Below, piece after piece: positions 22,001 to 34,415 of a stretch of DNA of 64,000 bases. This DNA comes from Anseranas semipalmata (lineage: Eukaryota > Chordata > Aves > Anseriformes > Anseranatidae), in NCBI GenBank assembly GCA_013399115.1, contig VXAA01002963.1, positions 449,643 through 513,642 of the forward strand. Reading direction: 5' to 3'. Made by a program: the position numbers and the translations under genes. Numbering within the stretch: the first letter of the stretch is position 1; each line of letters begins with the position of its first letter. The notes beneath the pieces are model-generated. The model ran no database searches. It saw only the letters and a program-made list of their open reading frames with translations, and had not been told where the DNA came from.

Positions 22001-25000
22001 GATAGCTTTAATTTTACACCTTATATCCTGAAGAGAGGCAGTTAATTTTTGTACTTCCCTCAGACACAGCTCATTTAGGAAAGCCTCCACGGAACTGCAG
22101 ATCTGAAAAATGCAGAGAATACTCTGACAAATTGAAACCCTCAGCTGTCCTCTTGGCATAATCACAACTTTTAACCACCATTTCGGGAGAACCATCCAGA
22201 ATGGTGCAGAGTAAGAGGTGACTGCAAAGGCTGGTGTCCCCTTTTGTGCTTTCTTTACACAACTGCACAGTTCCTCATTTGCTCAGAGTCTATGAAAAGG
22301 GAAGAAAGTGAAAATATGAGGCCAGGAAGAGGACTTTTGACCAATGCTGAGGCACAGTGGGACTGAGCATCACAGAAGGAATATGTTTTCCCAGGCACAG
22401 GGAGTGGAAACCCTGTTAGCTGAGCTGAGGGAAACAGGACCTCCTTTAGCAGAGACCTCCCATGCATGGATGGCCACCAAGGCCACAGACGCCCAAGGGA
22501 CACCAGCAGTCATTTCCCAGGGATGGATGAAGAGCTTTGTGAGAAAGGGTAGAGTAGAAGGACAAACTTAATATTTGAAAGATGAACAAGGATTATTTGG
22601 TTCCACTTAGCTAACACACACTTCCTGGTTTTTATTAACCTAACTAGCTTTGGTTGAATCATATTATTTTAAAAGGAACTTTAGAAGAGATCATCCAGAG
22701 TGGATGTTGCCATTTCAGGTAGATATCTTTTGTACTAAACAGAAATTACATTACTCATTCACTTGGGGGTATATCTTTCAACATTGTTATAATCCGATTA
22801 TCAGATCAAAACATTGCCAGTGAAGATGTTTGAGATGAAAGAGAGAATTTTCTAGAGGCCATAAAAATATTTAATTTCTGATTCTTGAGGCAAAAGAGAC
22901 TTTTAAAATCTTTGGTGTTGGCTTTAGCAAAGTAAAAGGTATTGATACTTTACCAACCATATGATTTCAAACACAGGAATAATAAAAAAGCTGTGAAGTA
23001 CCTCTAAAGATACAAGATAAGTGATATATTCATTATATCCAATCAATAACCCAATCTCTCTCACCAGGTCTGAACCAGTCTACAGACTCCAAGGGCAATA
23101 TCTGAATCTCACTGTAGCAGTCACATAGAAACAGAGAGAAAGTGGTATGCAATAGACCCCCACATTACTCCCACATAAGTCAAGGCAGCAGAAATCCCAG
23201 GATGTGTTTATCTCACCTCGACAAGCATATATTCTTTCTCTAAAATATTCTGCACTTGAAGCACATGCATAAGAGAGCTGATCCTGTCCTGCTCCATCTT
23301 CGGTCTGGTTGTGTCCACAAAAGAGGACCAGTGCTCCAGAGAAGCCTGAGATGAATTCAGCCTTTCTCAGGGTAACTGTGCTGAACCATGCAGGTGACTC
23401 TGAGCTCCTGGATGCACACAGCAAGTGCAAGTGAGGGGTAGAAATCATTTGACCCATATATTGACATTTACATAGTGGATACATTTGTCCAAGCTAGTCA
23501 CCCAAGTCTCAATTTACAGTCAACACAGAGAAATGGCCATTTCACAGGGGCTGTTTTGAAAGCTTCAGAGAGAAATCAATCATGCACTGAATCCACTGAT
23601 ATTAATGGCATTGGTGACCACCTCAATGTAAACATCTATATTAAATCAGAGGCCTCTCCTTCCCCACTTGTAGTAACCAAAAACTTGTGGGACAAGGGTA
23701 CGACACTTGCCCTGTAGACGTGTTTTAGAGCCTTCTTTGGCATCAGTGCAAAGGAGCTAGAAAGCTACCTTAGCAGGGTGACTGGTGATAACAGCTATCT
23801 GGAAAACTCCCAGAGCCTGAGTTGAAAACAGGAGAGCTTCTGGCTTGGTTACACTCTATTCTAGTGAATTTTGTTGAAATTTAGACCTTAAAGTATAAGC
23901 TGTCTTGAGATTGCTTTGACTTTCTATGGGAGCCAAAGAGGCCATCTGTTCCCTAGAGACTGCTGAGTTATTTTAAACTGTTTTAAAGCAGGTCTGCAAG
24001 CAGCACCTCTACTACCAGTGAGATCTAGTGCGCTTTAGAAATACTCTGAATCAATAATCAGCCTCTTCTTTAGCAGTCCTTAAGCACCGGGAAGCCAGAC
24101 TATGGCATCCTCTGTATTTTCTTGCTTTCAGGGAAGCCCTGGCAGAGTCTCCCTAACTGATGTCTGAATCAGAAGCTGCCATATTTGCCCTTGAATGAAG
24201 TCTCCCATGTCAATGAAAAACCTGCCCTTTTATCAATCCTGTAGAGAAATTGAAGTCATGGAGGGAACTATGAAACATGAGGATCTTGCTCTTAATATTT
24301 AGATGTTATCATTAAAACTCATTGTGTTGCTACCCAAGAAATCTTTGTGACAACTGCTCCAATTCATCTGCTTTGACTGTGAAGATATGCAAAAACAAGG
24401 AGCAGAAATGAATCAAGATGCTGAAAACTCTCATAAAGAGTGTCTTCTTTTAAATCACTACCCCTGGGTTTTAACCTATGCCCATTTGGCAATATGAAAA
24501 TGCCACTTGATCTCAATAGAAAGGGTAATAGACCATAAACCAATCTTCACATCTGAATGAAAACACAAACCAGTGCATATTTTCAACTTTAGACCTATTG
24601 CAAGGCCATTGCAGAGTATCTGATAATGGCATTTGTGTTTATATAGTCCATTGTTTTTCCTGAGCTGCAAACTTTCCACTCTTGACAGCCCTGTTTCCTG
24701 TTTCCCATTATGGAAGTCTCCAAAGGGGGTTTCCTTCTGTTTTTCTTATGGTCAAAAGGAATTTCATAAGTACAAGTCAAGTTTCTTTTCAGTGCTACAC
24801 GTGCAGAACGGAATCTGAAAGCTCCCAGTATAATCATCTCCAGCATGTACATAGTTAGTGTTACACATAATCCACATCTGGGTCACAAAATCTCTGAAAT
24901 GCTTCCAGGAATATTTAGACAGCCATAATGCAACACGTTGCTGTATAAGGCAGAAATAGAGCTAACCTCAATGTCAGGGTTATAGCTTTTGAGAAACACA

Positions 25001-27514
25001 GCAGCTCCCCTTCAAAACTTTGCAGCTCACCTTCTGGGTCCTGACTCTGCCATCAGTTTGAGTAGCATTAATATTTTCCTTTCCACTCAAGCCCATAGAC
25101 ACATCTGTAAACAGTTTACATCCCAACATGCCTTATGCTGTTGATGTTTAAGTCTAAACTGTGTATAAAACTTGGTGCATATGTAACCCATATATTTTAA
25201 TACAAGAGACTGTCTTGGCACCTTTTTCTGCTACAATCAGCTCAGAACCCCAGGAGATAAAATATAGTTGAAACCAAACTAGCAGGCAGTCTGCATTACA
25301 GTATTCATTTCAGAGTTAAAACACATTTCAAGATTAGATCTGGGCTTGGCACTATGCTACAGCACTGCCTTGTGTGTAATATAGTATCTATAAACTACTT
25401 TTTAACCACTGCTTATGGCACAGAAACCATGATGATATAAATGTTATATGAAGCCCTTCAAAATCTTCTTTTCAGCATAGTTTACTTAAATAGTGGATTA
25501 AGGATGATGCATCAAGGAAAACAACAACAGGCATTACCTGTAACCATCAATCATACTGGCTACTGTTACAATGTCTTAACAAAAATTTCAGGGGAGTAAA
25601 GGTAAAAAGGTGGTTTATTTTTGGTCTCCTCTTCAAGCAGCTCTGTGGTTGTTCCACAAATCATTTGTGCCAAAGAAGTCCTTCATTTTGATGTTTTCAA
25701 TCCCCAAAAGGGATCTAACCAGAAAAGACTATCTAGAACTGTGTTAATCAGCTCTGTCTTGCCACTGCTTTTGAAATTTTTAGTTGCAAATTTGCCTTCT
25801 GAATTGCTTTTACTACAGGTGACTCTGATTTTGTGTCACCCATATAGGTCCACTGGTGAGTAAATGTTCCTGCATGTCCCTGTGCAGGCTCTCATCTGCA
25901 GAACATATTTCAGAAAAAGGGATTCTGGGTTCAATCCATGGCCAAGATGGTAGCAGTTGTGCTTAATGAGCAAATACAAGAGTGCTTATCCACAGTCCAC
26001 TTATGTTGACCTCCGTTTTCATGTTCCTACAATAGGCTGTGAAGAGTGAAGAAAGATATGGCCCTTGGAAGGGGCTATAAAAGACCCTAAATAAGTATCC
26101 TAGATGAGATAAAGTTGGGTGAGTGGAATCCAAACCCCACTCCACCCCATTTTCTTTCACTACTTTTTCTCTCCATGTCCCTTGTCCTTTGTATGCCAAA
26201 TGGTGCAAATGCCTCTTGGGGAACCAGGGAGAAAGCCCTTTGACAGTTGCTCTCTCTCTCTACTGTAAGAAAATATGCTGTGATATCAGAGGTAGTGCTC
26301 TGTTTCAGAGGCTTCGATAGGGTGGAGGCGATGTCACTATTTACTTATTTATTTTGCTTCTTGCTAAGCTTTGTGTGTTGTTAGTGCCCCTGACACTGAC
26401 TACTCAACCAGCAGACATACTTTCAGAATCTTTTCTTTTCTGAATTTATTCTTTTTTTCCCCCTTCCTTTGTGTAAAGGATATGTACTGGCTTTGTGGAA
26501 TCCCTGTAGCAAGTTGTGAATGATGTATGAACTGAAAAATCTTTGCCTGGTACACAGTAGGAATACAGAAAGTGCTGTGCAGTCACTGCTGTGCTATGCT
26601 TTTTTCTATATATATAGACACGCAGTAGTCATCTCATATTCATTCTGACAAGCCCTTTATGTCCAGACACCTTGGGATGGGATGGCTTGTGTACCATTGG
26701 CCTGTACTGGAATATATATCAGAGAGATTTTTGTGCATAATTGTTCCCTGTGCTGTGCTCAAAAGAAAGCGGTGCCTTTTGCTTTTGCTAATATGCCATC
26801 CTGAGGTTCCTCCTCAGCTGAAATTCCAGGCAGCAAGAATACCTGGGAAGCATTGCTAAGATGCCTGTATTTTGCAAACGTGTGCCCAGAGAGGTACTTA
26901 AATCCTAGACACTGAGCTGTGAACTTGAGGACATACTCCTTTTTTAATTGGCTTGTACCCTGGATATTTCCTGCCCATTGTGTACTCATTCGTTTTGTTT
27001 CCTTTGGGCATCCAGTCCAGCTTAGATAGTGGAAATAGTACAGAATACACAGTAGAAATGCAAGTGCAAATCAGAGACGAGATTTTTCCCTTCTATTTTA
27101 ATGGTTACAAGATTCATACTTCTTCTCAGACACCTATTGCTAACTTAGATTTTTGATTTCCCATGCTGCCATACCTGAAAGAGACGACTTTGCACTAAGA
27201 TATTTCTGCAAGACATGTACCACCAAAGGAAACCTTACTTGATTTCCCCTGATTATACAAGGGTGTCTTCCTAATGTGCAATGGCTGACTGTTTTTCCCT
27301 CTGTGGTCACATTATCAGTTGGTTGAACCTGTTGTTTGAATCTATCTCACTGCAGAGATTTCATTTTTATTGGCATTGGCTAGTGAGGCTGCAAGGTAAT
27401 TTTAGCCTTTCCCTCAGTGTACATTTCTCATTAATAATAAATATTGAAGTTAAAGCAAAGGCTCATTTTATTAAAAGAGGAGAGCTTAGGGAGGAAGCAG
27501 AGGTGATTGACTAA

Positions 27515-27600
27515 AGCACCAGGATCCTGGCTTATGTTAAATTAATCACATCCCTTCTCTGAGCCTCAGTTTCCTAACTTGACAATAGGGATAAAAGAGA
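27515..27600 (+). mobile_element. MIR-like SINE remnant
   Basis: The segment reads CACCAGGATCCTGG, then after a diverged stretch TTCTCTGAGCCTCAGTTTCC, then a TTGACAATAGGGATAA block. This matches the order of the MIR body and core (TCCTGG, CTCTGAGCCTCAGTTTCCTC, TGTAAAATGGGGATAA) in plus orientation. The CTGAGCCTCAGTTTCC block is the most conserved MIR signature. MIR copies are rare but known in bird genomes. Recognition is from memory; the 5' end and tail are not defined. Confidence 0.6.
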
Positions 27601-27974
27601 TGGCTCTTCAGCTTTGGAGACTGGCAGGTGAACAGCACTGAACAAAAATTATGGACTTGTTTAACATATGAGTAAAAAGAGAAGCAAACAGATAAGACCA
27701 CAGAGGGAGAGAATCGGCAGCAGGGGAGGGGGATGCACCCAGGTTACCTCGAAACAGGGTGTCAGAAACCCTCGTGCATGGTGAGGTAGGTGGTAGAAGT
27801 TTGCTAGGGGAGGGGGTGCACAGCCAGCCTGGCCACAGATGGCCTGGAGAAGATAGATAAATCTCTATGCACAGTTTCTCTCTCGGAAAAGGAGACAGGA
27901 ATTAAAAATACTAGAATTGGCTGCAGCTGAGCCCACTGCTTTGCCCTAGGCATCGCCAAGCCATGGTGAGAAAT

Positions 27975-27998
27975 GAGAGGAGAGGAGAGGAGAGGAGG
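27975..27998. repeat. (GGAGA)n simple repeat
   Basis: Nearly five pentanucleotide units of a pure purine repeat, directly visible. Confidence 0.8.
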
Positions 27999-30900
27999 CC
28001 TGACCAAGGCACAGGTCTTCTGCAGTCAAGACCATTGGGTTTGCATGGGGAGTTGGCAAGAGACTGTTCTTTCTACAACAATCAGTATAAAAATGGTATC
28101 AGCAACTATTGTTATATTATTTTCTGTCTCTAGTTCTCCTTAGTGAAACAGACATTTTACAGTATGCCCAAAATAGAAGACTATTTACGACCTTTATTTT
28201 TGCGACTGTGAATAAAGAGTATCCTTGGCAACATTTCTTTCCTATTCTTAGCAATCAGCTGCTGAATCCTACCCCAGAGTATACAATGTCTGATATTCCC
28301 CTATAGTCATGCCTGGACAAATGAAGCTGATTCCTGAGCCTGTGAATGCATTGAAACCATTGCTGCATTCATTGCAACCTTGGCAGAGGTAAATTGTACT
28401 GAGGCAACACTCCTGGCCATGATTTCAGTATAATTCCTTTCTTTGCACTGCAGAACCCTGACATAGTCCTGCCCTAACCTTTCTTTGAGTCATTTCTCCT
28501 GCTGGGGGAGTTAAACAGCGAAAAAAGGTTTCTGCACTTGCTTGAATTCAGCAGAGAGCAGCTAATGAGCCCTCCTGATCCTCCATGCTGCTGGGGTGCA
28601 TGGACGAGCCATCAGAGGCAGCTCTGCCTGAGCTGTGGGGCCCCCAAGCTGTCCTGGACAGGGGGGCACACATCTGGCTTGGCTTCCAGATGTTGCAGAC
28701 AACCTTGGGCACCTCAAGCCACCCTGGCCTTATGTGCTGCACTGCGCAGCAGGCATGCCATGGGCGTATTTTTGTAACAATATTCTGTTACTGTACTATG
28801 TATTATTTTATTTTCCCCTGTATTATGCTAATAAAATAGTAGATGATACTCCCTACCAACTAGATGATTAAAGTTTGGCTCAAGATTAGCCTATAAACTG
28901 TTTTTGGATGCTTACAGGACACTGGTGTAAAAATGTTCCTTAGATAATTGGAATGTTCTGGAAACATGATTTTTGTTATCAAAATATATTAAAATGGACC
29001 AGGAACACATTGTCTGCATTTTGTTAATGCCTCATTCTACTTTTTGAGGGCTTAAAACTAATACATCCAAGTCTCTACCACTCAATTTTTATTCACAGAC
29101 TGAAAGAAAAAAGCAAACTTTCCTGTTTTTCAGTACCTGATCAGTTTCTCAGCTTCAATCAATGACTTGAGTAAGTCCAAACACAGAAAAAAAATTCTCT
29201 GCACCTGTGGAGAAGATACAGCTGGCAAAAGCAAACATTCTTTGAGGTGTTTAGTCACCAACTTCCTGCTCTTGAATGGTCAGACTCTCTTAAAATTTCA
29301 AGAATAAATACACTCAGCTCAAGTATTATTTTTAATTTCACATGAAATGGCCTTAAGTTATTTCACTAATTTAGGTCTTCGCATAGGTTAAGCTAATTTC
29401 GAAGTTAATTCTAAATTATTTAAATATTTTTATAAGTCAGTTTTAGCAACACTTAAATACAGAGCCTTTCATTATTATTTCTAAGAACGAATTTTTGCGC
29501 TCTGTCTGTAGAAAAAGTCAATTAGATGCTTCCTATTTCTAAATCATACTGAGAGAATAACAGTTATTCTGTTATTTTTAATGTAAGAAGACCAAAAACT
29601 GTGATTACCAGATAAATATGAGGTAATTGCAAACCAGAAAGGTTCTGCCCAGCAGGCAGTTTTGTTAAGACTTGGCTCACTTTATTCAAAAAGTTTGAGC
29701 CCTGTGCTCCAAAGCCAAGGCCCCTTTGGACTAGTGCTCCTTGCTGGGCTGGTGCTTCTCTTTCCAAGGTGCCATGTTGTCATCACCATGCAGCTGGAGA
29801 ATAATGATCCATGGAGGGATGGGAAAGCTACCTATGCTGAAATGACTTTCTAGAGCTGACATAGGACAATATGATATGTCTGCTTTGGAAACTGCTCAGT
29901 GTACTGTCAGTGAGGCTGTCACTAGCAATCCTAATCACATCCCCCTGATTGTTTGAACTGTTCTCTTACACACTTGATTCTCTTGGTTGCAGGAAAACAA
30001 AACATTGGTCTCTCTGCAGAGAGGATGTGATCAGACAGGTTCTGTAATATGCCGTCTTGCCACAAACAGTGTCTCGACAAGGGAACGCACAGAAAAGAGG
30101 TGGCTCTGAGGCCACGGGTAGAGCTGCTGCATGGCATTTGGGATGCAGTGGCAGCAGGGCCATTTTGTGTGCCCTGGGCTGATGAGCAGGGTCCTAAGGG
30201 TGAGCCATGCCCCGTGGTCAGACTGTCCTCTCCCCAATCTTTCTGCAGCACAGCCATGTGCCTTGCACACTCCACCATAGCTTGCACCCAGCACTCATGT
30301 TGGGAAGCACTTCCTTGCAATAGTCTTTAGTGATTACTTACAGATATTTACTTTAGCACATGGCATATAGAACATTAAAAGGGTTTTGAAAATCTCTCAG
30401 TTTTTCAACTTCTGAAGGATTATTAACTTCAAAGTCTGAAGAAATGTTGGCCTTCTATGTTTGGAAATGCCAGCAGCCTTTGCATATCCCCACCGCAGTA
30501 CCAAGCAACCCCCAGCAGAGAGGAACGATTACTGCCTTGGTGGCGTAAGGATGGCTTTTGATCTCCTAACATATTGGAAATTACTTAAAGGTAAGCCATC
30601 TGCTAGCTGAGGAACAAAAATAGATTACATCACACCCTGCTAGAAAGACTGTGTTAAATCCTGTGTATCAAGGCTTTTAATAATTCTATATTAAGTCAGC
30701 TAATAGGATTAGGTACACATTTCCTTAGGCTTCTTTCACCAGCTATTAACAAAAAACTTTTTTTTTTTGGTGGAGATCTGTAAAATTCACACATCTTCCA
30801 TTGTGAATAAAAGGAGTTCTTTCAGGAATGAAATGTTTCTTCCCTTCACAATTGCTTTCCAAAAGTACTTACAGTAGGGCAGCAGGACAGTGAGTGGAAG

Positions 30901-31047
30901 TTGGGAAGAACTCAACACCTTTATTTTTTGTTAATACAGTAGTATTAAGTGCAAATGTTGGAGTGCCCTGCTAGAGTATTATAACTACTCATATATATTG
31001 CAATCTATCCTTAAAATATCATTAAAGAAATTGTTAAAAGACTTTAA

Positions 31048-31077
31048 TTTATTTTTATTTTTTATTTTTATTTTTAA
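31048..31077. repeat. (TTTTA)n A/T-rich simple repeat
   Basis: Imperfect TTTTA/TTTTTTA units about 200 bp to the left of the old CR1 3' end. There is no clear structural link to that element. Confidence 0.7.
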
Positions 31078-31280
31078 GTAGCCAAATAAGAAAGGTGGTT
31101 CAGACCAGTTCTGTTTACACTTAGAAGAAACTTTGGCTAGTATTTCTTGTGATTAGTGGCGAAATACAATAGTCAGAATAGGTGAGCACAAAGCCCACTA
31201 TTTTGGCTTTGTCCAGCAAAAGATATTTATGAGACAGTCCTCTTACACTGCTGTCACTGGTACATCTGTCTGGTTCCTGG

Positions 31281-31614
31281 CAATCTGCAAATCATGGACT
31301 ACAAGAGCTGGAACATATGTCCAAGTCATTGGGTTTAATAGCACTTAGTGGACATTTTCTTCCAATAATTTGTGCAATTATTTTGTAAGCTCATTTATAG
31401 TTTTGGCTTCTGCAATATCCTTTGGCAATGAATTTCACAATTAAAGTCTATGTTGTGTGATAACTACTTCCTTTCGTTAAAAATGTTTGAGCTCATAAAT
31501 ATATAAGTGGGGCTGTTTACTGACTAAATTTCTCTCCAGAATTAAAGAATTTGGAATCATGCTTGTATGCGCAACAAGTTGGTTGTATCCGGTTTAGAAT
31601 TTGACTTTTAGACT
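31281..31614 (-). mobile_element. ancient CR1/L3-type LINE, 3' part (left of nested insertion)
   Basis: The plus strand shows the reverse complement of an old CR1 3' end: a GAGCTGGAACATATGTCCAA block near 31,308, then CTTTGGCAATGAATTTCACA near 31,420 and TAACTACTTCCTTTCGTTAA near 31,460. In old amniote CR1 families the corresponding blocks (CCTTGGCAATGAGTTCCACA, AGTACTTCCTTTTGTTT) occur in this order. Divergence is high and no frame survives. The continuation of the same element is to the right of the young CR1, at about 32,858-34,700. Confidence 0.6.
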
Positions 31615-32857
31615 CCTAGAATCATAGAATGGTTTGGGTTGGAAGGGATGTTAAAGATCATCGGGTTCCAACCCCCATGCCATGGGCAGGGACACCTTCC
31701 ACTAGACCAGGTTGCTCAAAGCCCCATCCAACCTGGCCTTGAACACCTCCAGGGATGGGGCATCCACAGCTTCTCTGGACAACCTGTTCCAGTGCCTCAC
31801 CACCATCATAGTAAAGAATTTCTTCCTAATATCTAATCTAAATCTCCCCTCTTTTACTTTAAAGCCATTACCGCTTGTCCTATCACTACAATCCCTGACA
31901 GAGTCCCTCCCCAGCTTTCCTGTAGGCCCTCTTAAGGTACTGGAAGACTGCTATAAGGTCTCCCTGGAGACTTCTCTTCTCCAGGCTGAACAACCCCAAC
32001 TTCCTCAGCCTGTCTTCCTAGGAGAGGTGCTCCAGCCCTCTGATCAGCTTTGTGGCCCTCCTCTGGACTTGCTCTAATAGGTCCGTGTCCTTCTTGTGTT
32101 GGGGACCCCAGAGCTGAACACAGAGCTCCAGGTGGGGTCTCACAAGAGCAGAGCAGAGAGGGAGAATCACCTCCCTCGACCTGCTGGTCATGCTTCTTTT
32201 GATGCAGCCCAGGATACTGTTGGCCTTCTGGGCTGCAAGTGCACATTGACGGCTCATGTTGAGCTTCTCCTCAACCAACATTCCCAGGGCCTTCTCCTCA
32301 GGGCTGCTCTCAATCCATTCTCCACCCAGCCTGTATTTGTGCTTGGGATTGCCCTGACCCAGGTGCAGGACCTTGCACTTGGCCTTGTTGAACTTTATGA
32401 GGTTTTCATGGGCCCACCTCTCAAGCCTGTCCAGGTCCCTCTGGATGGCATCCCTTCTCTCCAGCATGTTGACTGCACCACACAGCTTGGTGTCATCAGC
32501 AAACTTGCTGAGGGTGCACTCAATCCCACTGTCCATGTCACTGAGAAAGATGTTAAACAGGGCCAATCCCAATACCAACCTCTGAGGAACACCACTCAGC
32601 ACGGATCTCCACTTAGACATTAAGCCATTGACTGCAACTCTTTGAGTGCAATCATCCAGCCAATTCCTTAACCACCAAGTGGTCCATCTGTCAAATCCAT
32701 GTCTCTCCAATTTAGAGACAAGGATGTCGTGTGGGACAGTGTCAAATGCTTTGCACAAGTTCAGGTAGATGATGTCATTTTCTCTTCCCCTATCTACCGA
32801 TGTTGTAACTGCATCGTAGAAGGCCACCAGATTTGTCAGGCATGATTTGCCCTTAGT
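31615..32857 (-). mobile_element. CR1 LINE retrotransposon, 5'-truncated, relatively young
   Basis: This is about 1.24 kb of CR1 in reverse orientation. The plus strand begins with the complement of the 3' terminus (AATCATAGAATGGTTTGGGT, then TTGGAAGGGATGTTAAAGAT) and runs through the 3' half of the reverse-transcriptase frame up to about 32,857, where similarity stops (5' truncation, as is usual for CR1). It is far better preserved than the older CR1 on both sides, so it inserted later, apparently into that element. I see no convincing target-site duplication, which is normal for CR1. Read on the minus strand, the element's terminus has one full ATTCTAGG-type unit rather than a long octamer array. 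Confidence 0.93.
32018..32857 (-). pseudogene. CR1 ORF2 reverse transcriptase fragment (degenerate)
   Basis: The minus frame covers the C-terminal half of the CR1 ORF2 reverse transcriptase, which copies CR1 RNA at the insertion site. A 269-codon open stretch starts within 32,857-32,825, where a GTG is an internal codon and not a true start. It carries the LCKAFDTV block (about residues 24-31), a GVPQ block (79-82) and the FADD catalytic box (109-112). There are three lesions relative to the expected family pattern: the block-A catalytic Asp is replaced by Asn (YLN, residue 23), the Gly after GVPQ is Arg (residue 83), and an in-frame TAG at 32,018-32,020 interrupts the downstream coding region. 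With the endonuclease and palm start missing through 5' truncation, it cannot be functional. The plus-strand frame at 32,096-32,623 is its antisense shadow. Confidence 0.9.
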
Positions 32858-33266
32858 TTACACTTGTTGCTATTATTTCTTGCAAATTTATCAGTGACTA
32901 AGTTTTACTATGTCTTTATCAAAAACATCTGAAAGAAGAATTACTTTTTTTTTTTTTTTTTCAGGTGGCCTAGGGTTTATTTGTGGAGATTTTTAATATG
33001 GCAGAAGAAGGCATGCTCATCACTATTAAGAAGTCCTACTAGTCAACAAATATTCCTAGTCCTGCTATGGATTAAAGGTAAACATGCTCAACCATTATAA
33101 GTGGTATGTTCCTCTCTAAGTTATTTATTTCATTTCAAAAGAAGGTATCCCCCCATAAAATAAAGCTATAAGAATCTGGAAACATATCAGTTAGCACCAT
33201 ATCTTGAATATATGTTTTCTGAGCAATGCAAAAAATGGAAGCTGATGCCACTGATAGTTTCATAGT

Positions 33267-33288
33267 TCTAAACCTCTTCTAAACCTCT
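33267..33288. repeat. 11-bp tandem duplication
   Basis: TCTAAACCTCT occurs twice head to tail inside the ancient CR1. This looks like a local duplication after insertion. Confidence 0.85.
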
Positions 33289-34397
33289 TTTCCAGACCTC
33301 ATTGCCTAGAACCTGGGTTAGATCTACTCCATCTGTTTTGGGATAAGGAGATCACAACTTTACAGTCTTAGGACATATGAAGGTCTTGGCTTTATATAAT
33401 GGCATAGTGCTGCTCTCTGTTTTCTTTACTCCTTTCCTAAAATTTCATAACATTTGACTTGCTCTTTTGACCACTACTCAACATTTATATAACATTTACA
33501 TTGAGTTATTCACCTTTACACCTAGATCTCACTCCTGAGTGTAAAGACCACCATAGAGCCCATAATTTTTTAGATAAAGCCAGGATTTCCCCATGGACAT
33601 CACTTTAAAATTTTCAGCACTGAATTTCTTTCATTGTTTTATTGCCCAGTTGCTTAGTGACATAAAGCCTGACTACAATCCTCCACATTTGGCCTTTGTC
33701 CTTTGATGTTCTGGGTGACTAAGTGTCATTAGCAAGCTTGACTTGTCCCTTTTCCAGGACATTTTAAGTATATCGAATAGTCTCTGTAGATTTCTTCTGG
33801 TGATTTCCCTCCCATGTGAAACTAAACAGTCCTACCACCTATTTTCTGTCTTTCATTCAGATATTCATCTAAACAAAAAATCCCCTTCAGGCCACAGATG
33901 TTTAGCTTTCTTAAAATCTTTACTGAGGGATTTTATAAAAAGACTTTTGGAAAACCAAGTAGATGGTACCTAGCAGATCACCCTTATCTACACGTTTTTT
34001 ATTTTTCAAAGAACTCTAAACTTATAAAGCAATACTTCCATGGACAAAGACATGGAGTAGTTCCAGATGTGCATTATTTCTATTCTTATTAAACATGCTA
34101 CTGATGTGCCCTGTATAGATGTCATTCTCACAGGCCTGTAGTTCCTCAGATCTTCCCTGGAATCATTTCTATAAACTGACATCCCATTTGGCAGTCTTCA
34201 GTCCTGTTACTAAGGCAATTTCAGGCAAGAAGTTACACACCCCCAGTAATAACTCAGCTATTGCATCCTTGCATTGTCCTAGAACAGCTGGCTGAATAAC
34301 ATCTGCTCTTGGCTATTTTTTACTGTTCAATTGTCCATTTGTTCCTTATCCTATTCTGCAGTCATTTCAATTTCAAAGAGATACTCTGCTTAGTACT

Positions 34398-34415
34398 CAA
34401 CAACAACAACAAAAA
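34398..34415. repeat. (CAA)n microsatellite
   Basis: Five CAA-type units within the ancient CR1, probably grown after insertion. Confidence 0.75.

Larger units (their letters stand above)
16918..27514. other. long non-coding AT-rich stretch
   Basis: No gene or clear transposon. It contains an assembly gap (17,514-17,555), T runs at 17,501-17,513 and 18,196-18,211, a (TA)n tract at 18,727-18,750 and a (GAAA)n tract at 18,994-19,014. The longest frame (23,080-23,484, minus, 134 codons) is cysteine- and serine-rich without a recognisable domain and is close to the chance range for a window this size. A segment at about 21,560-21,720 resembles one near 7.2 kb. Confidence 0.5.
27601..31280. other. 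non-coding stretch with GC-richer patches
   Basis: No gene recognised. A (GGAGA)n tract lies at 27,975-27,998 and a (TTTTA)n tract at about 31,048-31,077. GC-richer patches at about 28,550-28,750 and 30,040-30,300 hold overlapping frames of 60-130 codons on both strands, which I read as low stop density. None of these frames has a recognisable domain. Confidence 0.5.

Noticed and set aside
22670..22725. CR1-tail-like string (AGAGATCATCCAGAG)
   Set aside because: Too short, and no adjacent CR1 sequence.
23080..23484. 134-codon minus frame
   Set aside because: No domain or splice context recognised; consistent with a chance frame.
29931..30320. 129-codon minus frame in a GC-richer patch
   Set aside because: Other frames on both strands are open over the same bases, as expected from low stop density.
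32096..32623. 175-codon plus-strand frame
   Set aside because: Antisense shadow of the CR1 reverse transcriptase on the minus strand.
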